This document shows positions 1-11,186 of a stretch of 38,103 nt of DNA, one piece after another; position 1 is the first letter of the stretch, and each line of letters starts with the position of its first letter. The stretch covers positions 95,458 to 133,560 of the forward strand of contig MU001676.1 of assembly GCA_010093515.1 (NCBI GenBank), given 5' to 3'. The stretch is from Lineolata rhizophorae. Taxonomy: Eukaryota; Ascomycota; Dothideomycetes; Lineolatales; Lineolataceae. The notes under the pieces are model-generated. The model searched no databases. It saw only the letters and a program-made list of their open reading frames with translations, and was not told where the DNA came from. The position numbers and the translations under genes are program-made.

Positions 1-13
1 CAGGATGGCTGGG

Positions 14-47
14 TGGGCCACTAGGTGGTGTGGGCCACTAGGTGGTG
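14..47. repeat. Two tandem 17-bp direct repeats
   Basis: The unit TGGGCCACTAGGTGGTG occurs twice head to tail with no mismatch. It lies in the left-end noncoding stretch. No function is apparent. The rest of positions 1-769 shows no convincing gene on either strand; it contains the upstream region of PDX3, including a run of 14 A (706-719) about 50 bp before the first ATG. Confidence 0.8.
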
Positions 48-769
48 GATTACGTTATGTACGCAGGTTCAGATCTCGCTGCATCCATAGTATGAGGCCG
101 GCTTTATAATGAAGGTTTCGTAGTGCATTCAAATTTTGTCCTCTTGATTATATCAGTAAGTTCCGGGCATATGTAGGTTCTAAGTATGTGATGAGAATGT
201 TTTGCGTACTGGTAGACGACTCGTTCAGCAGCTCTGCGAAGTTATAGGGGCAGTGCTTGACCATGATCGCAAACGAAGCAAACTTTCGTTGAGCGTCCAA
301 AGCCTCCGATACACTCTTTTGCGAAGCTACTGGTAATGACTCTTCGCTATATTGAACTGGACCCCGGAACTATCCCTGATTGTAGCTATGTGTTGAGTGT
401 AGTTTGAATGGGCTTTTTTTTGCGACATAAAATTGCCTGTTATCGCTAACGTACCCGTTAGCGCTCCTGCGGGAACGGGCGCGGTGGAGTCAGGCGTTGG
501 GGTGATGTAATCGCGAACCGAAAATCCTCTTCTTCCTGAGCACATTTTCCTGCCAAAGAGCACCTTATCCACGTGACAGATCCCTGGCGTGCCATGCACC
601 TTGTTTGGCTTGCGCGAGATTTGGGACGTCCGGTAGATAAGAGGCCCAAGTTTTGCAACCTACAAAAATCACGCCATTGCTCCCGCGGCACGCGGGTGTT
701 CAAGGAAAAAAAAAAAAAACTCACATTCTGCACGCTTCGCTTCAGACCCTCACCCCGCCGCTCCTCTAC

Positions 770-1525
770 ATGCGATTCCCCACCCCCCTCATCCGCACGT
801 TCGCCTCGCCAGCGCGCAAAATGACCTCCGACTCGACCTCCAAGCTCATCTTCGCGCCGTCGTCCGACCCCGCCACGCGCCAAGCGGCTCAGTTCACCAA
901 GGGCAGCCTTGACCTCGCCGACCTGGCCCCGGACCCTTTCCAGCAGTTCGCAGCCTGGTTCGCGCACGCGCACGCGTGCGGCGTCCCGCAAGCGGAGGCG
1001 TGCACGCTCTCGACGGCGCAGCTGCCCTCGGGCCGCGTGTCGGCGCGGGTGCTGTACCTTAAGGAGCTGGAGGCGCGAAGCAGCGGCGGCTTCGTCGTCT
1101 ACTCCAACACGGGCACGAGCCGCAAGGCGGCCGACCTGCGGACGAACCGCTGGGCGGCGCTGACGTTCTGGTGGCGCGAGCTCGAGCGCCAGGTGCGGGT
1201 CGAGGGCACGGTGGAGATGCTGGCGCCGGAGGAGAGCCAGGTGTACTTCGACACGCGGATACGCGGGAGCAGGATCGGGGCGTGGGCGAGCGAGCAGAGC
1301 ACTGTCTTGCGGGGTAGGGAGGAGCTGGAGGGGCGGGTGAAGGATGCGAAGCAGAAGTTTGAGGGACAAGAGAGCATTCCGGTGCCGGACCATTGGGGCG
1401 GGCTGCGCGTTGTGCCGGAGTCGGTCGAATTTTGGCAGGGCAGGCATAGCAGGCTGCATGATCGGTTTCTCTACACAAAAGGAAGTGGAAAGAGTGAGTG
1501 GACGATTGAGCGACTGAGTCCGTAA
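770..1525 (+). CDS. PDX3: Pyridoxamine/pyridoxine 5'-phosphate oxidase
   Basis: FMN enzyme that oxidises pyridoxine- or pyridoxamine-5'-phosphate to pyridoxal 5'-phosphate, the last step of vitamin B6 salvage. The 251-residue product shows the family blocks in order: the FMN-binding stretch RVLYLKEL...GFVVYSNTGTSRKAADL, then AALTFWWRELERQVRVEG, then SRIGAWASEQS, and the C-terminal substrate/FMN block VPDHWGGLRVVPESVEFWQG followed by RLHDRFLY. Length fits the family. Single exon. The frame is open upstream of 770, but 770 is the first ATG after the poly-A run; a second in-frame ATG at 821 gives a shorter protein starting MTSDSTSK. The 17 extra residues (MRFPTPLIRTFASPARK) are basic, lack acidic residues and look like a mitochondrial presequence, so two forms may be made (inference). 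Its 3' end faces the 3' end of DCC1. Confidence 0.95.
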   Translation: MRFPTPLIRTFASPARKMTSDSTSKLIFAPSSDPATRQAAQFTKGSLDLADLAPDPFQQFAAWFAHAHACGVPQAEACTLSTAQLPSGRVSARVLYLKELEARSSGGFVVYSNTGTSRKAADLRTNRWAALTFWWRELERQVRVEGTVEMLAPEESQVYFDTRIRGSRIGAWASEQSTVLRGREELEGRVKDAKQKFEGQESIPVPDHWGGLRVVPESVEFWQGRHSRLHDRFLYTKGSGKSEWTIERLSP

Positions 1526-1839
1526 TCTAACGGCCGTTGAATGGCATTATAGACATTGGGTTAAGATGATAAAAGCTCATGAATACTATTCGGAATTTTC
1601 GTATTCTACTCCCACGAAGTTATATCATGCATATCAAACTTCGGTGCTTTGCCCGTCTCCTTTGCCCGCTTTTATTCTTCCGATCCTCTAAAACCATACC
1701 ATGGTTTTAAGATCCCTTCGCCGCTTCCGCATCATCATCTGACGCTCCATGAACGACAGCATGCTTGTATATCAAAACACTACTCTTACTATACAAAATG
1801 GAGCCACTTTTGACGGATTCAATGCGTAAGTGAATTGAC
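1526..1839. other. Convergent intergenic region PDX3/DCC1
   Basis: This 314-bp AT-richer stretch separates two 3' ends. It presumably carries both 3' UTRs and poly(A) signals. No ORF or RNA gene is seen. Confidence 0.6.
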
Positions 1840-3064
1840 TTATTTTCTTCCTTTCTTGAACTTTTCGTGCCATTTCCTTGCTCCAGCTCCAGGTTTTACT
1901 CCAGTGGCTGCGGCTGTCGCTTTCTCTTTCGTCATCGGCTGGAACTGGTACATGATTGTAGATGAGGAAGGCGTCGTATACTTGTTCTGGAAGTCTATCA
2001 GCCGTGGATGAAATATTCCCATCCGATTTGCAGTCTATTACCTTGATAAGCTCCAATGCCACATCAGCCCGCCACTCTTCTGGCACATAATCCTTCCACT
2101 CGTCCAAGAACTTCGCGGTTAGAATCCCGGGGCTCTTCGGCGCCCGATACTCAAGCAGGACTTTCCCGACCCACGGGACGCATCTATCCTTCTCAACCGC
2201 ACACCCTAGAATAAGTCAGTCAAAGATTCAATCCCACACCACAGCCAGGGAAAACTAACAAGTCCAAGTAAATTCGCCCCCTGTGATGGCCCTCAGTATC
2301 CCATCGAACAACCCCTTCGGCACATTCTCATCTTCAATCACGGCCCACAAAGCCCCAACCCTAAACTGCTTCCCCCATTCAATCCCCTCCGCAATCGAGG
2401 CCGTTAGAATATCCTTCCACGCCTCCAGCAGCGCGCCGGCCGCCGGCCGATACGCCCCCGCGTCACCGCGCTCAAACGCGCAAAGCGCCCTCCACCCATC
2501 CTCGCACTCCTCGTCCGAAAGCGGCACATCGGCAAACGCGTCCGCCTTGCTGATCCGCAGACCCGGCGCCTCCGTCTCCGCATCCAGCATATCGGCGTCG
2601 CCGTCCGCTTCCGCGCCCGGCCCCTCGTACACCGGCAGCAGCTCCCTGAGGTACATCTCCGGCTCGGCCTGGGCCTCGTTGCCCTCGTGCGGCGGCAGCA
2701 GCTCCAGCGTGGTGGCGCAGCACGCCACCGCGCGTAGGCCCGGCTCCTCCGCGGGCTGCGGCGGTCCCGCCGCGCCGCAGGGCCGCGCCACGAGGACCGA
2801 GTTCGAGGTGTGGACTTGACGGAGGGAGAAGGTGTGGCGCGGGGCGCAGAGGACGGCGTTGCGGGCGGCAGAGATGCCGGCAGCGGAGACGGGCGGGGTT
2901 GTGCGGGGGCCGGCGGACTTGATGTAGAGGGTGGGTGCGGTAGAGGAGGAGGTGGTGATGGTGAGGACGTCGAGGAGGGATGGGGGCAGCTCGAGGAGGC
3001 GGAGGGGTTGTTGGGTGGTGGCGAGGGAGAAGGGGATGGAGTGTTCGGATTGCTGGGTCGACAT
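1840..3064 (-). CDS. DCC1: Sister chromatid cohesion protein Dcc1 (Ctf18-RFC subunit)
   Basis: Dcc1 forms with Ctf8 and Ctf18 an alternative RFC clamp loader that acts on PCNA at forks and promotes cohesion. I assign three exons: 3064-2260, 2205-2042 and 1986-1840, giving 371 residues. Intron 1 (54 nt) has donor GTTAGT and acceptor CTAG; intron 2 (55 nt) has donor GTAATA and acceptor CCAG. Phases join cleanly. Family marks are the N-terminal LLELPPSLLDVL, the LRQVHTSNSVLV segment (residues about 80-95), and the C-terminal winged-helix region with FLDEWKDYVPEEWR. Splicing intron 2 changes the frame to a basic tail ending RKWHEKFKKGRK. Reading through intron 2 instead gives a different, less family-like tail ending at 1772. 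The start at 3064 is the first ATG; the open frame continues upstream without another. The gene is divergent from BUD3, with an 887-bp gap that holds MCB boxes. Confidence 0.88.
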
Positions 3065-3951
3065 TGTCGATAGGCGTTGGGTGGCTGGCGGGGATTGGGT
3101 GTACGGTTCCCGCAAGAGAGTGGGACCAGTAGATTGACGCGTGCGAGACGCGTACGGTGGAGGGAGTTCACAGCAGCTGAAGGGAGCGAGGTTGCATGTT
3201 GCTAGTGTGGGTAGAAAGTAGAGATGTTGAGAAGAAACCCGCGGGAGCGTGCGCGTACCAAGCAGGCAAGTTCGGAGCCGTGCACAGCAGGTCCCCGTCT
3301 GGTGTTGAGGGGCAGACGGGATCTCGGTGAAGCCAAGCGAACGCGCACGGACGCGCTAGACGCGACCCACGCGTCGTGGCGTCGTTTGGCAAGCGCAAAG
3401 CCCCGGTGCCACTCGCGGCTGTCTCCAATTCCACCGCGCCTTCTTTTTCTGCCGTGCAGGTGCTATTGCAGCCGCGACCGGCTGGAATCGTCCGACCCCG
3501 CTGGGCCCTCTCCTTCCTACCGGCCGGACGCCGGGGGCCGCGCTGTTTACGCCTTCCCGCTCCGAGGTGCGGCCGGAGGCCTTTGTTGGGGCCTCGTCCC
3601 AGCTGCGCCTTCCCTGCAAGCCGGTGTCACGACTGCGCTCCACGCCTGCGGGTCGTTGTTTGGGCCTGGCACGTCGCCGTCGCGCCTGCTCTCGCACTCT
3701 CTCTCCTGCCTGGCCTTTTGTTGTTGACCGGCACCCGCTCCTTCCTTCCGCTGCGACTGCCCCCGACGCGTTCGCTGCTCGGGTCGCCACCCATCCGCTC
3801 GTTTTGCTGCTTCGTGGAGGGCGTCGATGCCCGTGTTTGCTGTCACGAACAACTTTCTTACCCACCGGTCGAATCATTAGTCGCCGCTTCGATACTCTCC
3901 ACCAGCATCTTACGCATCAATTGGCCACCTGCCCAGGTGTCGACCGCCACC
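3065..3951. promoter_or_regulatory. Divergent promoter region DCC1/BUD3
   Basis: This 887-bp region drives two genes in opposite directions. It is rich in CT on the BUD3 side, as fungal 5' leaders often are. It contains three ACGCGT hexamers (3137-3142, 3148-3153, 3369-3374). The BUD3 reading frame stays open back to about 3376, but I read that part as leader because 3952 has a near-ideal start context. Confidence 0.6.
3137..3153. promoter_or_regulatory. Pair of MCB boxes (ACGCGT) upstream of DCC1
   Basis: Two perfect ACGCGT hexamers are spaced 11 bp apart, about 75-90 bp upstream of the DCC1 start codon. A third lies at 3369-3374. ACGCGT is the binding site of MBF (Mbp1/Swi6), which turns on G1/S genes in fungi. 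That fits a replication/cohesion gene. Binding itself is inferred. Confidence 0.45.
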
Positions 3952-6900
3952 ATGGTCCTCATCTCGCCTCCGCCACCCTCCCTCGCCTCGTCCAACCTCC
4001 TCCTCTTCTATACGACCGACTCCCTCCTCTCCGCGACCCCGCTACTCATCTTCTACGGGCCCTCGGCCACCGCCACCTTCACGGCGACCAACTCGCGCAT
4101 CCAGACGCACGTCCTCTCGCCCGCGGGCCTGACGTCGTACCCGCGCCTCACCGTCGCGCCCGGCTCGCCCCTCTACGCCGCAGTCGAGCGCCTCCCGCGC
4201 GAGCACCAGGCCGATGAGGTCTGCCGCGGCCTCGCCTTCAGCCTCTTCAAGTTCTTCGCCGAGCTGCCCGAGCACGTCCGGGTCGCGTGGGAGCGCCAGC
4301 TCGGCAGCTACGCCGGTCGCATGCCCAACGCGCCGGCGCCCTTCTCCGACGCCCACGCCGCCATCCTGGCCGGCCGCATGCAGCGCGTCGAGAACGTGGA
4401 TGAAGTCGTTGCGGACGTGCGCAGCGCGCTGGCGGCGCAGTCGCTGGCCTGGCTCGACGTCGACGTCGTGCTGCCGCCGGGCGTCATGCGCGAAGTGGAC
4501 AGGAGCAGGAGTTCGGCGGGCAGCGACGACCTCGGTGACGATCCGGAACGTGCCGCCTTGCGGGAGCGGTACGGTGAATATGCCTCTGTTGCGCGCCTCT
4601 TCGGCGAGGCGACTTTCATTCCCACGTCCAGGCTGAAGCGGGCGCCCTCGAAGCCGACGCAATTGAACCGAGGTTCGATCTTCGGGCGCAAACACAAGGA
4701 GGACGTTCGGTTGCAGATGAACGAGCTGGTGGACACGGAGGAGAGCTACGTGGCTAAGTTGGAAGACCTGCTGCGCAAGGTGGCGGACGATTTCAGACAG
4801 AAGGCGAAGCGGAAGAGCGCGCAGAGCTCGAGTCCTGGAGAAGAGGCGCTCAAGGAACTGTTTCCTCACAGTTTGGATCAGATTCTCGAGGTGAACGGTG
4901 GATTCTTGGAAGCGCTGAAGAATACCGTGGACGAGACGGTGGACGAAGCGATTGCGGACATCGAGAAGTCCTTCGACGATCCTGATGCCGCACGTTACGA
5001 CCTCCAGCATAGTTCGCAACAGCCAGATGTTACCGGCTCTGTTGCCTTGGGCAAGTGTCTTCTAGAGTGGTTTCCGCGCTTTGCCGAGTGCTACGCCGAT
5101 TACATCCACCGCCATTCGAATTTCTCCCACTGGTTGAAGATGTTCACGAAAGAGACGACGTCTAGTTTCGCCAAGCGCGTACACGAGACGGGCGAGCAGC
5201 GTCTCATGAGCATGCTAATCGAGCCGGTGCAACGCCTACCGCGATACAATCTCTACATCGATAGCATCGTGAGGTCTCTACCTACGCGCCACCCGGCCAT
5301 CAAGCCGTTGCTGAGGGCTCGGGATGTTATTTCGGACATATGCTCGCGTGATAGCGATGCCATGTCGAAGTCTAGTGAGGTTGACCGCTTCAGGGCCTTG
5401 GTCTCCGGGTGGCCAGCGCATTTCCGCCCTGTCGGCCGCTTCATCTCTGCCGTGGATGTCATGGAATTGCAACCGCCGTACCGCCTCGATGCTGAGGACC
5501 AGGGTCGCCGCTCTGGCATCTTGCTCCTCTTCGCTGACCACGTGGTCTATCTCCGCAAACAATCCGCCAACGCGAAGAATGCGCGTGCTCTGGTGGCCGA
5601 GTTGGACAACCCGAAGCTCTCCGCGCAATTAGCGATTCGGGAACAGATCAGGCCTCGCACCCCAGGCACGGACCTAGAGTTTTACCAGGACATGGAGCTT
5701 TCCGGCGTGAATGTTAGCGAGATTGATTCCGGGGAGGTCATCCAATTAATCGAGTCGAAATCGTCATCGGGGAAACGCCCCTCGTCGCGCGATGGGAAGT
5801 CGACCTCCGGCATCCGCAAGGCGAGGGTTTTCCACTTCACGGGTACTTATGAAGGCAGGGCAGCTCGGTGGATTGAGGAATTCACCAAGGCGCGCGTCGA
5901 GGGCCGCTTCTCGGAGCAGGAGCGAGAGTCGCACAAGTGGGAAGTGCGCAGCGTCTCGGGCGATCTGTCGCTCTTTTCGGCCATCTGGGAGGACTATACT
6001 GACGAGGACGGGTGCGGTACCCCGCCGGCGGGCCGCGGCCCTCCTGCACCGTTCCGCATTGCCGTCGATCCGGCACAAGAAGACGGCGGTGATTTCCAGG
6101 CTGGCCAGGATGGGCTGGAGGCGGTAGCCTGTTTAACGTCTATTGGCGAAGGCTTTTTCCGGTTGGAGATCAATGGGTTGGACGGGTATTCGACTAGAGA
6201 CCATGTCACTGCCGGCGAGTTTATGCCGGTGCTGACGAAGAGATGTAAGTTGTCTGGTCTAATTCTCCACCTCCAATGTTCAAGCTGATATGATTCTTCA
6301 GTGAGCAACTTGTTGCAGATGCGTTGCCAGATCCGATATCCGACCATGACGGCCACGTTGCTGCAACGCAATTATCAAATTCTGGTATCTCTACATGTGC
6401 GCCTGGAAGGTAGCGAGACTTTGGAGGCGAAGGCAGACAAGATTGCTAGATCGCAGTCGCCGGCCAAGATATTCTCGAATCTCTTTGGTGGTTCGTCCAA
6501 GGATTCTGCAACCCCGAAGAGACTGCACGGGCGCTCCGCCGCGTCATCTCTAGAAGATATCCCGCGAATGGCACCGCCGACGTCCAACTCGAGGCCGCAG
6601 TCGCGCTCTGGTGACCCGCAGCGCAGCGAGAGTCAACTCAAGGGTACGATTGGCAAAAACGCTGGCCACGAGGCTTCAAATCATTTAGGGAAGTTGGAAG
6701 AGACGCTTTCGTCGTACGTGCTTGCGCTCCATGCGAGGAAGGGCAATGTAGTGGGTCGCACGCTGCTCGCTCGCTCGAGCGCGAACGAGCTGTCAGTCAA
6801 TGAGCTTTACAATTCTCTTTTGGAGGACCCGCGGAATCACCAACTGGCCGCGCAGGTTACCGTTGATGTCTTATTCGCCGCTTTCGAGAAGTTCCTGAAC

Positions 6901-8928
6901 ATTGCCTGGCGTGACAATATGGGGCTTGTGCTCACCCCCGAACTGATGACCGACATCCAGGCCAAATCAGATTCACTCTTCCAACCGGACTTTGAGGAGT
7001 ACTTTCACACCATTGCGCTGGGTGACATGTCTCCACAGAACCAACGTGCTCTTCGCGCTATTGTCAAGCTGCTTGCCGACCTGTTGGATGGCACTGGGAA
7101 CGATGGTGATCGGGGCATCATGACGGCTAGTTTTGCGGAGATGCTCGCGCCTGCGACTAACCCGCACAACTTCATTTCTGTTTTGGACCGGTTCGTCGAA
7201 GACATTGAAGCTCTATTCGGTGAACCTGGAACGGGCTCGTCGGCGCAAGGCTCTATGACGTCTGAATCCACCCATGCTGCCCACGCCTCGAAAACAGGGT
7301 CCGTCGGCTCGAACAATTCCAGCTTCCGGAAGCGTTTTGGGATACCTGGGCTGAACAGGGAGAACAGTAAATCCGACTTCGAGTCTAAGGTCGGTGCCGT
7401 CTGGCGCACGCTGAGCAAAGGGGGTCATGGCCATGGACATCGTAGCGGCGGAGACACGAGTCAACCGGCTAGCATATCTAAAGCTGCCTCCCACTCTACG
7501 TCCGCACAGCCTCCATCGCTTTCTCGCTCCAAGTCCACCGACGTCGACGCTCGTCTTTCCCCCAAACGTCCCGTCTCGCGCGACAGGCCGACTGTGCTCG
7601 GCACGTTTCCCTGGGAGGACCAACCGTCTCCTGCTACGCCGTCATTGGGTCGTCCACCATCTAGCGGTCGCACGAACAGCCACCTTGGCACCATTGGCGA
7701 GGCTAATGAGGCTCCGCGCCCGCCACCGCGCAAGAAGCGGCGTAGTTCGCTGTCAGACCTCAAGTCGCTGCAGCAGTTCGCCTCTGCGAGTGGCACGCCG
7801 GAGTGGGCCACGCCAACCGCGACTCCTGGGGCTAGTCCGGCGAAGTCTAACCTAGGCGGTACACCGGCTCGGCAGAGCAGTGCGGAGCCGCGGACTCCTA
7901 CGTCGAGCAACTCGCCGTTGAAGCGCCCGACTAACATCCCGAGCCCGGTGCGTGGATACAGTCCCGTGCGGGACTCGCTCAAGGAGAATACCCCCTTATC
8001 GCCAACGAAACTGCAGCCCCATGAAGGCAGTCCTGGCAAGCCGCGCGGCGGTTCCATCGACCGGACCGGAGGCTACCACAGCCCCGGAAAACGCTGGCCG
8101 GATAGCGTGAGCGCGATCCCGACGCTGAAGCCTACGCCGGGCACCGGAGGCGGGCTCTCCGAGCGGCCAACGGCTGGAAATAGCACCAAGTTACCTCAAC
8201 CGCCGTCTTTTGAGAAGGGCGGCGCCGGAGATAAGACGCCGGCTCGGTCGTCGTCGTCTTCTCCAACTAAGAAACTCCGCATGCAGTCGCCGCAGAAGCT
8301 GCGCGAGCGCCTCCAGAACGAACAGAAGGCTATCAACAACGCGCACGCGGCGCTCCAGGCCGAACTGTCCAAGATTGGCGAGGAAATTTCGTCCGCCGCG
8401 CCTAACTCCGGCGCCGGGACTCCATCAGGCGGCTCGCGGCGCGTCCGCCCGCCCCTTGCGTCCGGCACGGGTAGCCTTTCCCGCGGCATGACGGCGGCGG
8501 CGGCCGCCTCCGGCGCCAGCCCCGGTGACCACGCCGCCCTCGCGGCCCGCGTCACGGCCCTCGAGTCCAAGCTGCCGGCGCTCGCGTCGGACCTGTCGGC
8601 GCGCAACACGGCCATCGCGGCCGACGTGGCGAGCTCGCTGCAGGTCAGCGAGAGCCGCGCGCGGCGCCTCGACGAGCTGTACCGCGAGGCCAACGCGGAG
8701 AACGAGGCGCTGTACGCGCGGTTCAACGAGGAGCTGGTGAAGGTGGCGCGCGGTGCGGTTAAGGGTGGTGGTGGTGGCGGCGCCGGTGGTGGGGCGGGGA
8801 CGGCGGATGTGCAGGAGTTGCTGGGGCGGCGGTGGAAGGAGATGGAGGAGGAGGTGGGGAGGCTGAAGAGAGAGAATGGGCGGTTGAAGAGGGAGGTGGT
8901 TGGGTTGAGGGCGCAGTTGAAGGATTAG
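3952..8928 (+). CDS. BUD3: Bud3-type Rho guanine nucleotide exchange factor
   Basis: Septation landmark and DH-domain exchange factor (in Neurospora crassa BUD3 is a GEF for the Rho4 GTPase, acting with BUD4). Exons 3952-6244 and 6302-8928 join in phase across a 57-nt intron (GTAAGT...TTCAG), giving 1639 residues. The start ATG at 3952 sits in CCACCATGG. Order of parts: a Bud3-like N-terminal region (1-240); a DH domain (about 250-465) with MNELVDTEESYVAKL and MSMLIEPVQRLPRYNLYID; a PH-like region (about 490-670); a helical region (about 890-1075) that resembles RhoGAP; a long Ser/Pro-rich tail with many SP/TP sites (about 1080-1420); and coiled-coil segments (about 1427-1460 and 1510-1639). 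A Gly-rich stretch (about 1605-1615) interrupts the last coil. Length matches yeast Bud3 (about 1640). Assignment to Bud3 rather than another RhoGEF rests on the N-terminal region and overall plan. Confidence 0.85.
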
Positions 8929-9439
8929 CAGGGCTTCAGTGGGGGGAGCGGACGAGGGGACGAGAAGGAGAGGTGCCGAGGAATGGGGCGAGGGCGACGC
9001 GGAGCGAGCAAGTGTAAGTGGATGAAGGGCGCGATTATAACGGCGGGCATGGGCGGCTTGTTTTGCATGGCTTTGTATCGAGAGAGGCGGAGGGTCGGTT
9101 GGCATTCTTAAAGTGGTCGGGATGAGGTGGGATGGCTTTGACGGCGCGTCCTGTTTGGATTCTGGCACGCGTCGATAAGGGGAGCAAAAGTGGTCTTTCT
9201 AGTTCACATGCGTGGCTGGAGTCTGGCTTGGACTCCGGTTTGTCTTCATGGTGTGTCTATATTACTATCCAGGCCATTTTCAAATGCGGCCTGTTGGCTT
9301 GTAAAGAGAGTATTGTTTTAATAGCACTTGTAAGAGCGTAGACTGTTACTTGCACTGTTCAAGGAATTCAGAAACTAAAAGAATGAAGACCCATTGCAAG
9401 TTCAAGCCCGGACCCAATAGATGTTGGAACTTAACGAGT
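8929..9439. other. Convergent intergenic region BUD3/peptidase
   Basis: This stretch lies between two 3' ends. Short ORFs are present, but none shows family features or codon bias. It most likely holds the two 3' UTRs. Confidence 0.5.
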
Positions 9440-11182
9440 TCAGTCAAGCTCTGGACGGACCACGCGTATGTTTGCCGCAGCCTCCAAATCTTTCACGATT
9501 GGTTCGAAGGGCGTAACGAGTCCGGCGGCGATACAACCTTGCTTCCCAAAGAATAGGCCAATAACCTTGCCAAAAATTGAAAAAATAAATGCTCCGCTGT
9601 CGCCTGGATTGTTGAAGTCGTCGGTCCATCGAAGCGGCAGCACGAGCCACGCGTTTCCGGTCGTCGGTATGTCGTTAATTTTTATATCCGCAGTGATCGC
9701 ATTGGCGCGGCCAATAACTGCGCCACTTGAGCGACCGATCATCATGAATGTATTGCCGCCGGGTATTGAATCTAGACCAGTGAAGAGACTCAGGTCGGCC
9801 GAGCGTTGCATACACTCAGAACTGCTAATGGGAAAACCTTCGGTGGATTTACGTTTCGGGATCTTGCATAAAATATTAGTTAGCGTATTACTGGCCCAAG
9901 AAATTTTGCAGAACACTTACCGTATTCTGAATTGAGCGACCGTGTTCCGGTAATATCGCAGCGTAATCAAGCAGCCAACCATCGCTGGATACCTTGAGCC
10001 CGGGTGAATGATATACCCGGCCGAACCGGGTATCCTGTTTATATTTTTCAACCTCCGCGTCCAAGGTCGCCTTCATGCGGCGCTGCTGTTCGAGCGCAGG
10101 CTCTTTCGAAAACGGCACGCCGCTTGCCTCCGAAAGTTCCTTTTGGATCTCCAGGTTCTGCAAATGCTTACTTATACTCCGGAGAGAATCCTCAGCGACC
10201 TCGCTCCACAGCCGGACGTCGGAGTGGGTGGGGGATACGAGCGTTGTATCCCTCACATCTACGTAGAGGGTTAGCTAATTGTGTGAGATGAGCTGCTAGA
10301 AAATAGCACACCCTCGAATAGCGACTGCCCGGATGCGCACACGACGTGGTGGTTAGTTATGCCTAGCTGTATTTCCCCTTGTCCAGAGCCGTGGTCGACG
10401 TAAATGCCGCCACCCAAGGTAGCGACCTGCTCAGATCCATTGTCCAACCCGATACTCGCGCCCATTGGTACGACCGGGCCTACTTCGCTGTCAATTTCGG
10501 AGAAACTATCTCCCTCGACAAAGATGTTTTCTACAGTGACGCGCACGTCTACGTCTTCATCCCAACCAGCACGGCGGCACTCGAGTTCGATGTTTCTCCG
10601 GAGGTCTACGACAGCCTGCTCATCGATGGCATTTGATGTCGACACGAAGATGCCAATCGGGTTGGCGACGGGATCCTCCGCGTGCGTCCCAAAGCGTACA
10701 GCGCTAAGTACGAAGTCCGGCAGGTGGTGCAACTGGGCTAAGATAGCCGGCCTCAGATTCTTCCACGCAGGTAGGAAGGGATCATCCCAAGGAATTGGAA
10801 CACCTCGCGGATTTTCGCGATAGCGCGGATCAATAAGCTCGATGCAGAATTCCGACCAGGCCTCCTCTTTTGCCGAGAGCTGAGCGAAGAGGCGGCGGGC
10901 AAAAGAGGGCCAGTCATGGCCCGGGTCCCGCTCGGCAAAGATCAGCACCGTCCGCCTACGCTCTTGGTTCTTGTTCATCCCTCTGAGGCAAATCTTGTAA
11001 GTTGGGGGCACTAGGCGGAGACTATCCTCCGAGCGGATAACATTGAATACGAAATCAGAGAGTCGATGGAAGTCCTCGTTAGGAATCATCAGGGGGAAAT
11101 TGCGAAGCGGCAAAGGAAGCAAAGGGCGCCCAGTGCCGACACGGTAGAAGTCAGCATCGTCAACGAAGATGTGGGAGTCCAT
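9440..11182 (-). CDS. Fungal trypsin-like serine peptidase with unknown N-terminal domain
   Basis: I assign three exons: 11182-10312, 10258-9921 and 9862-9440, giving 543 residues. Intron 1 is 53 nt (GTGTGC...GCTAAC...GTAG). Intron 2 is 58 nt (GTAAGT...GCTAAC...CAAG, a non-standard AAG acceptor). The C-terminal half has a chymotrypsin-fold triad: GITNHHVV (His279), LLDYAAIL (Asp388, the usual DxALI position) and PGDSGAFIF (Ser492). There is no signal peptide, so the protein is probably intracellular. Residues 1-235 are a separate domain without a name I recognise (it includes IELIDPRYREN and a conserved VDVRVTVENIF). Similar N-domain plus trypsin-like proteins are expanded as multi-copy families in Pezizomycotina; substrates are unknown. 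The start 11182 is the first ATG. A TATA box lies near 11371. A diverged inverted copy of its leader is found at 19.1-19.3 kb. Confidence 0.75.
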
Positions 11183-11186
11183 GACC

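Noticed and set aside
458-1459. 333-codon minus-strand frame opposite PDX3
   Set aside because: Overlaps a well-supported oxidase gene entirely and encodes Arg/Leu-rich sequence without motifs.
1772-1839. Read-through C-terminus of DCC1
   Set aside because: A 55-nt intron with good splice sites restores a family-like basic tail ending at 1840.
3376-3951. N-terminal extension of BUD3 by 192 codons
   Set aside because: The frame is open, but the extension is compositionally like leader DNA, and ATG 3952 has an ideal context and begins the conserved Bud3 N-terminus.
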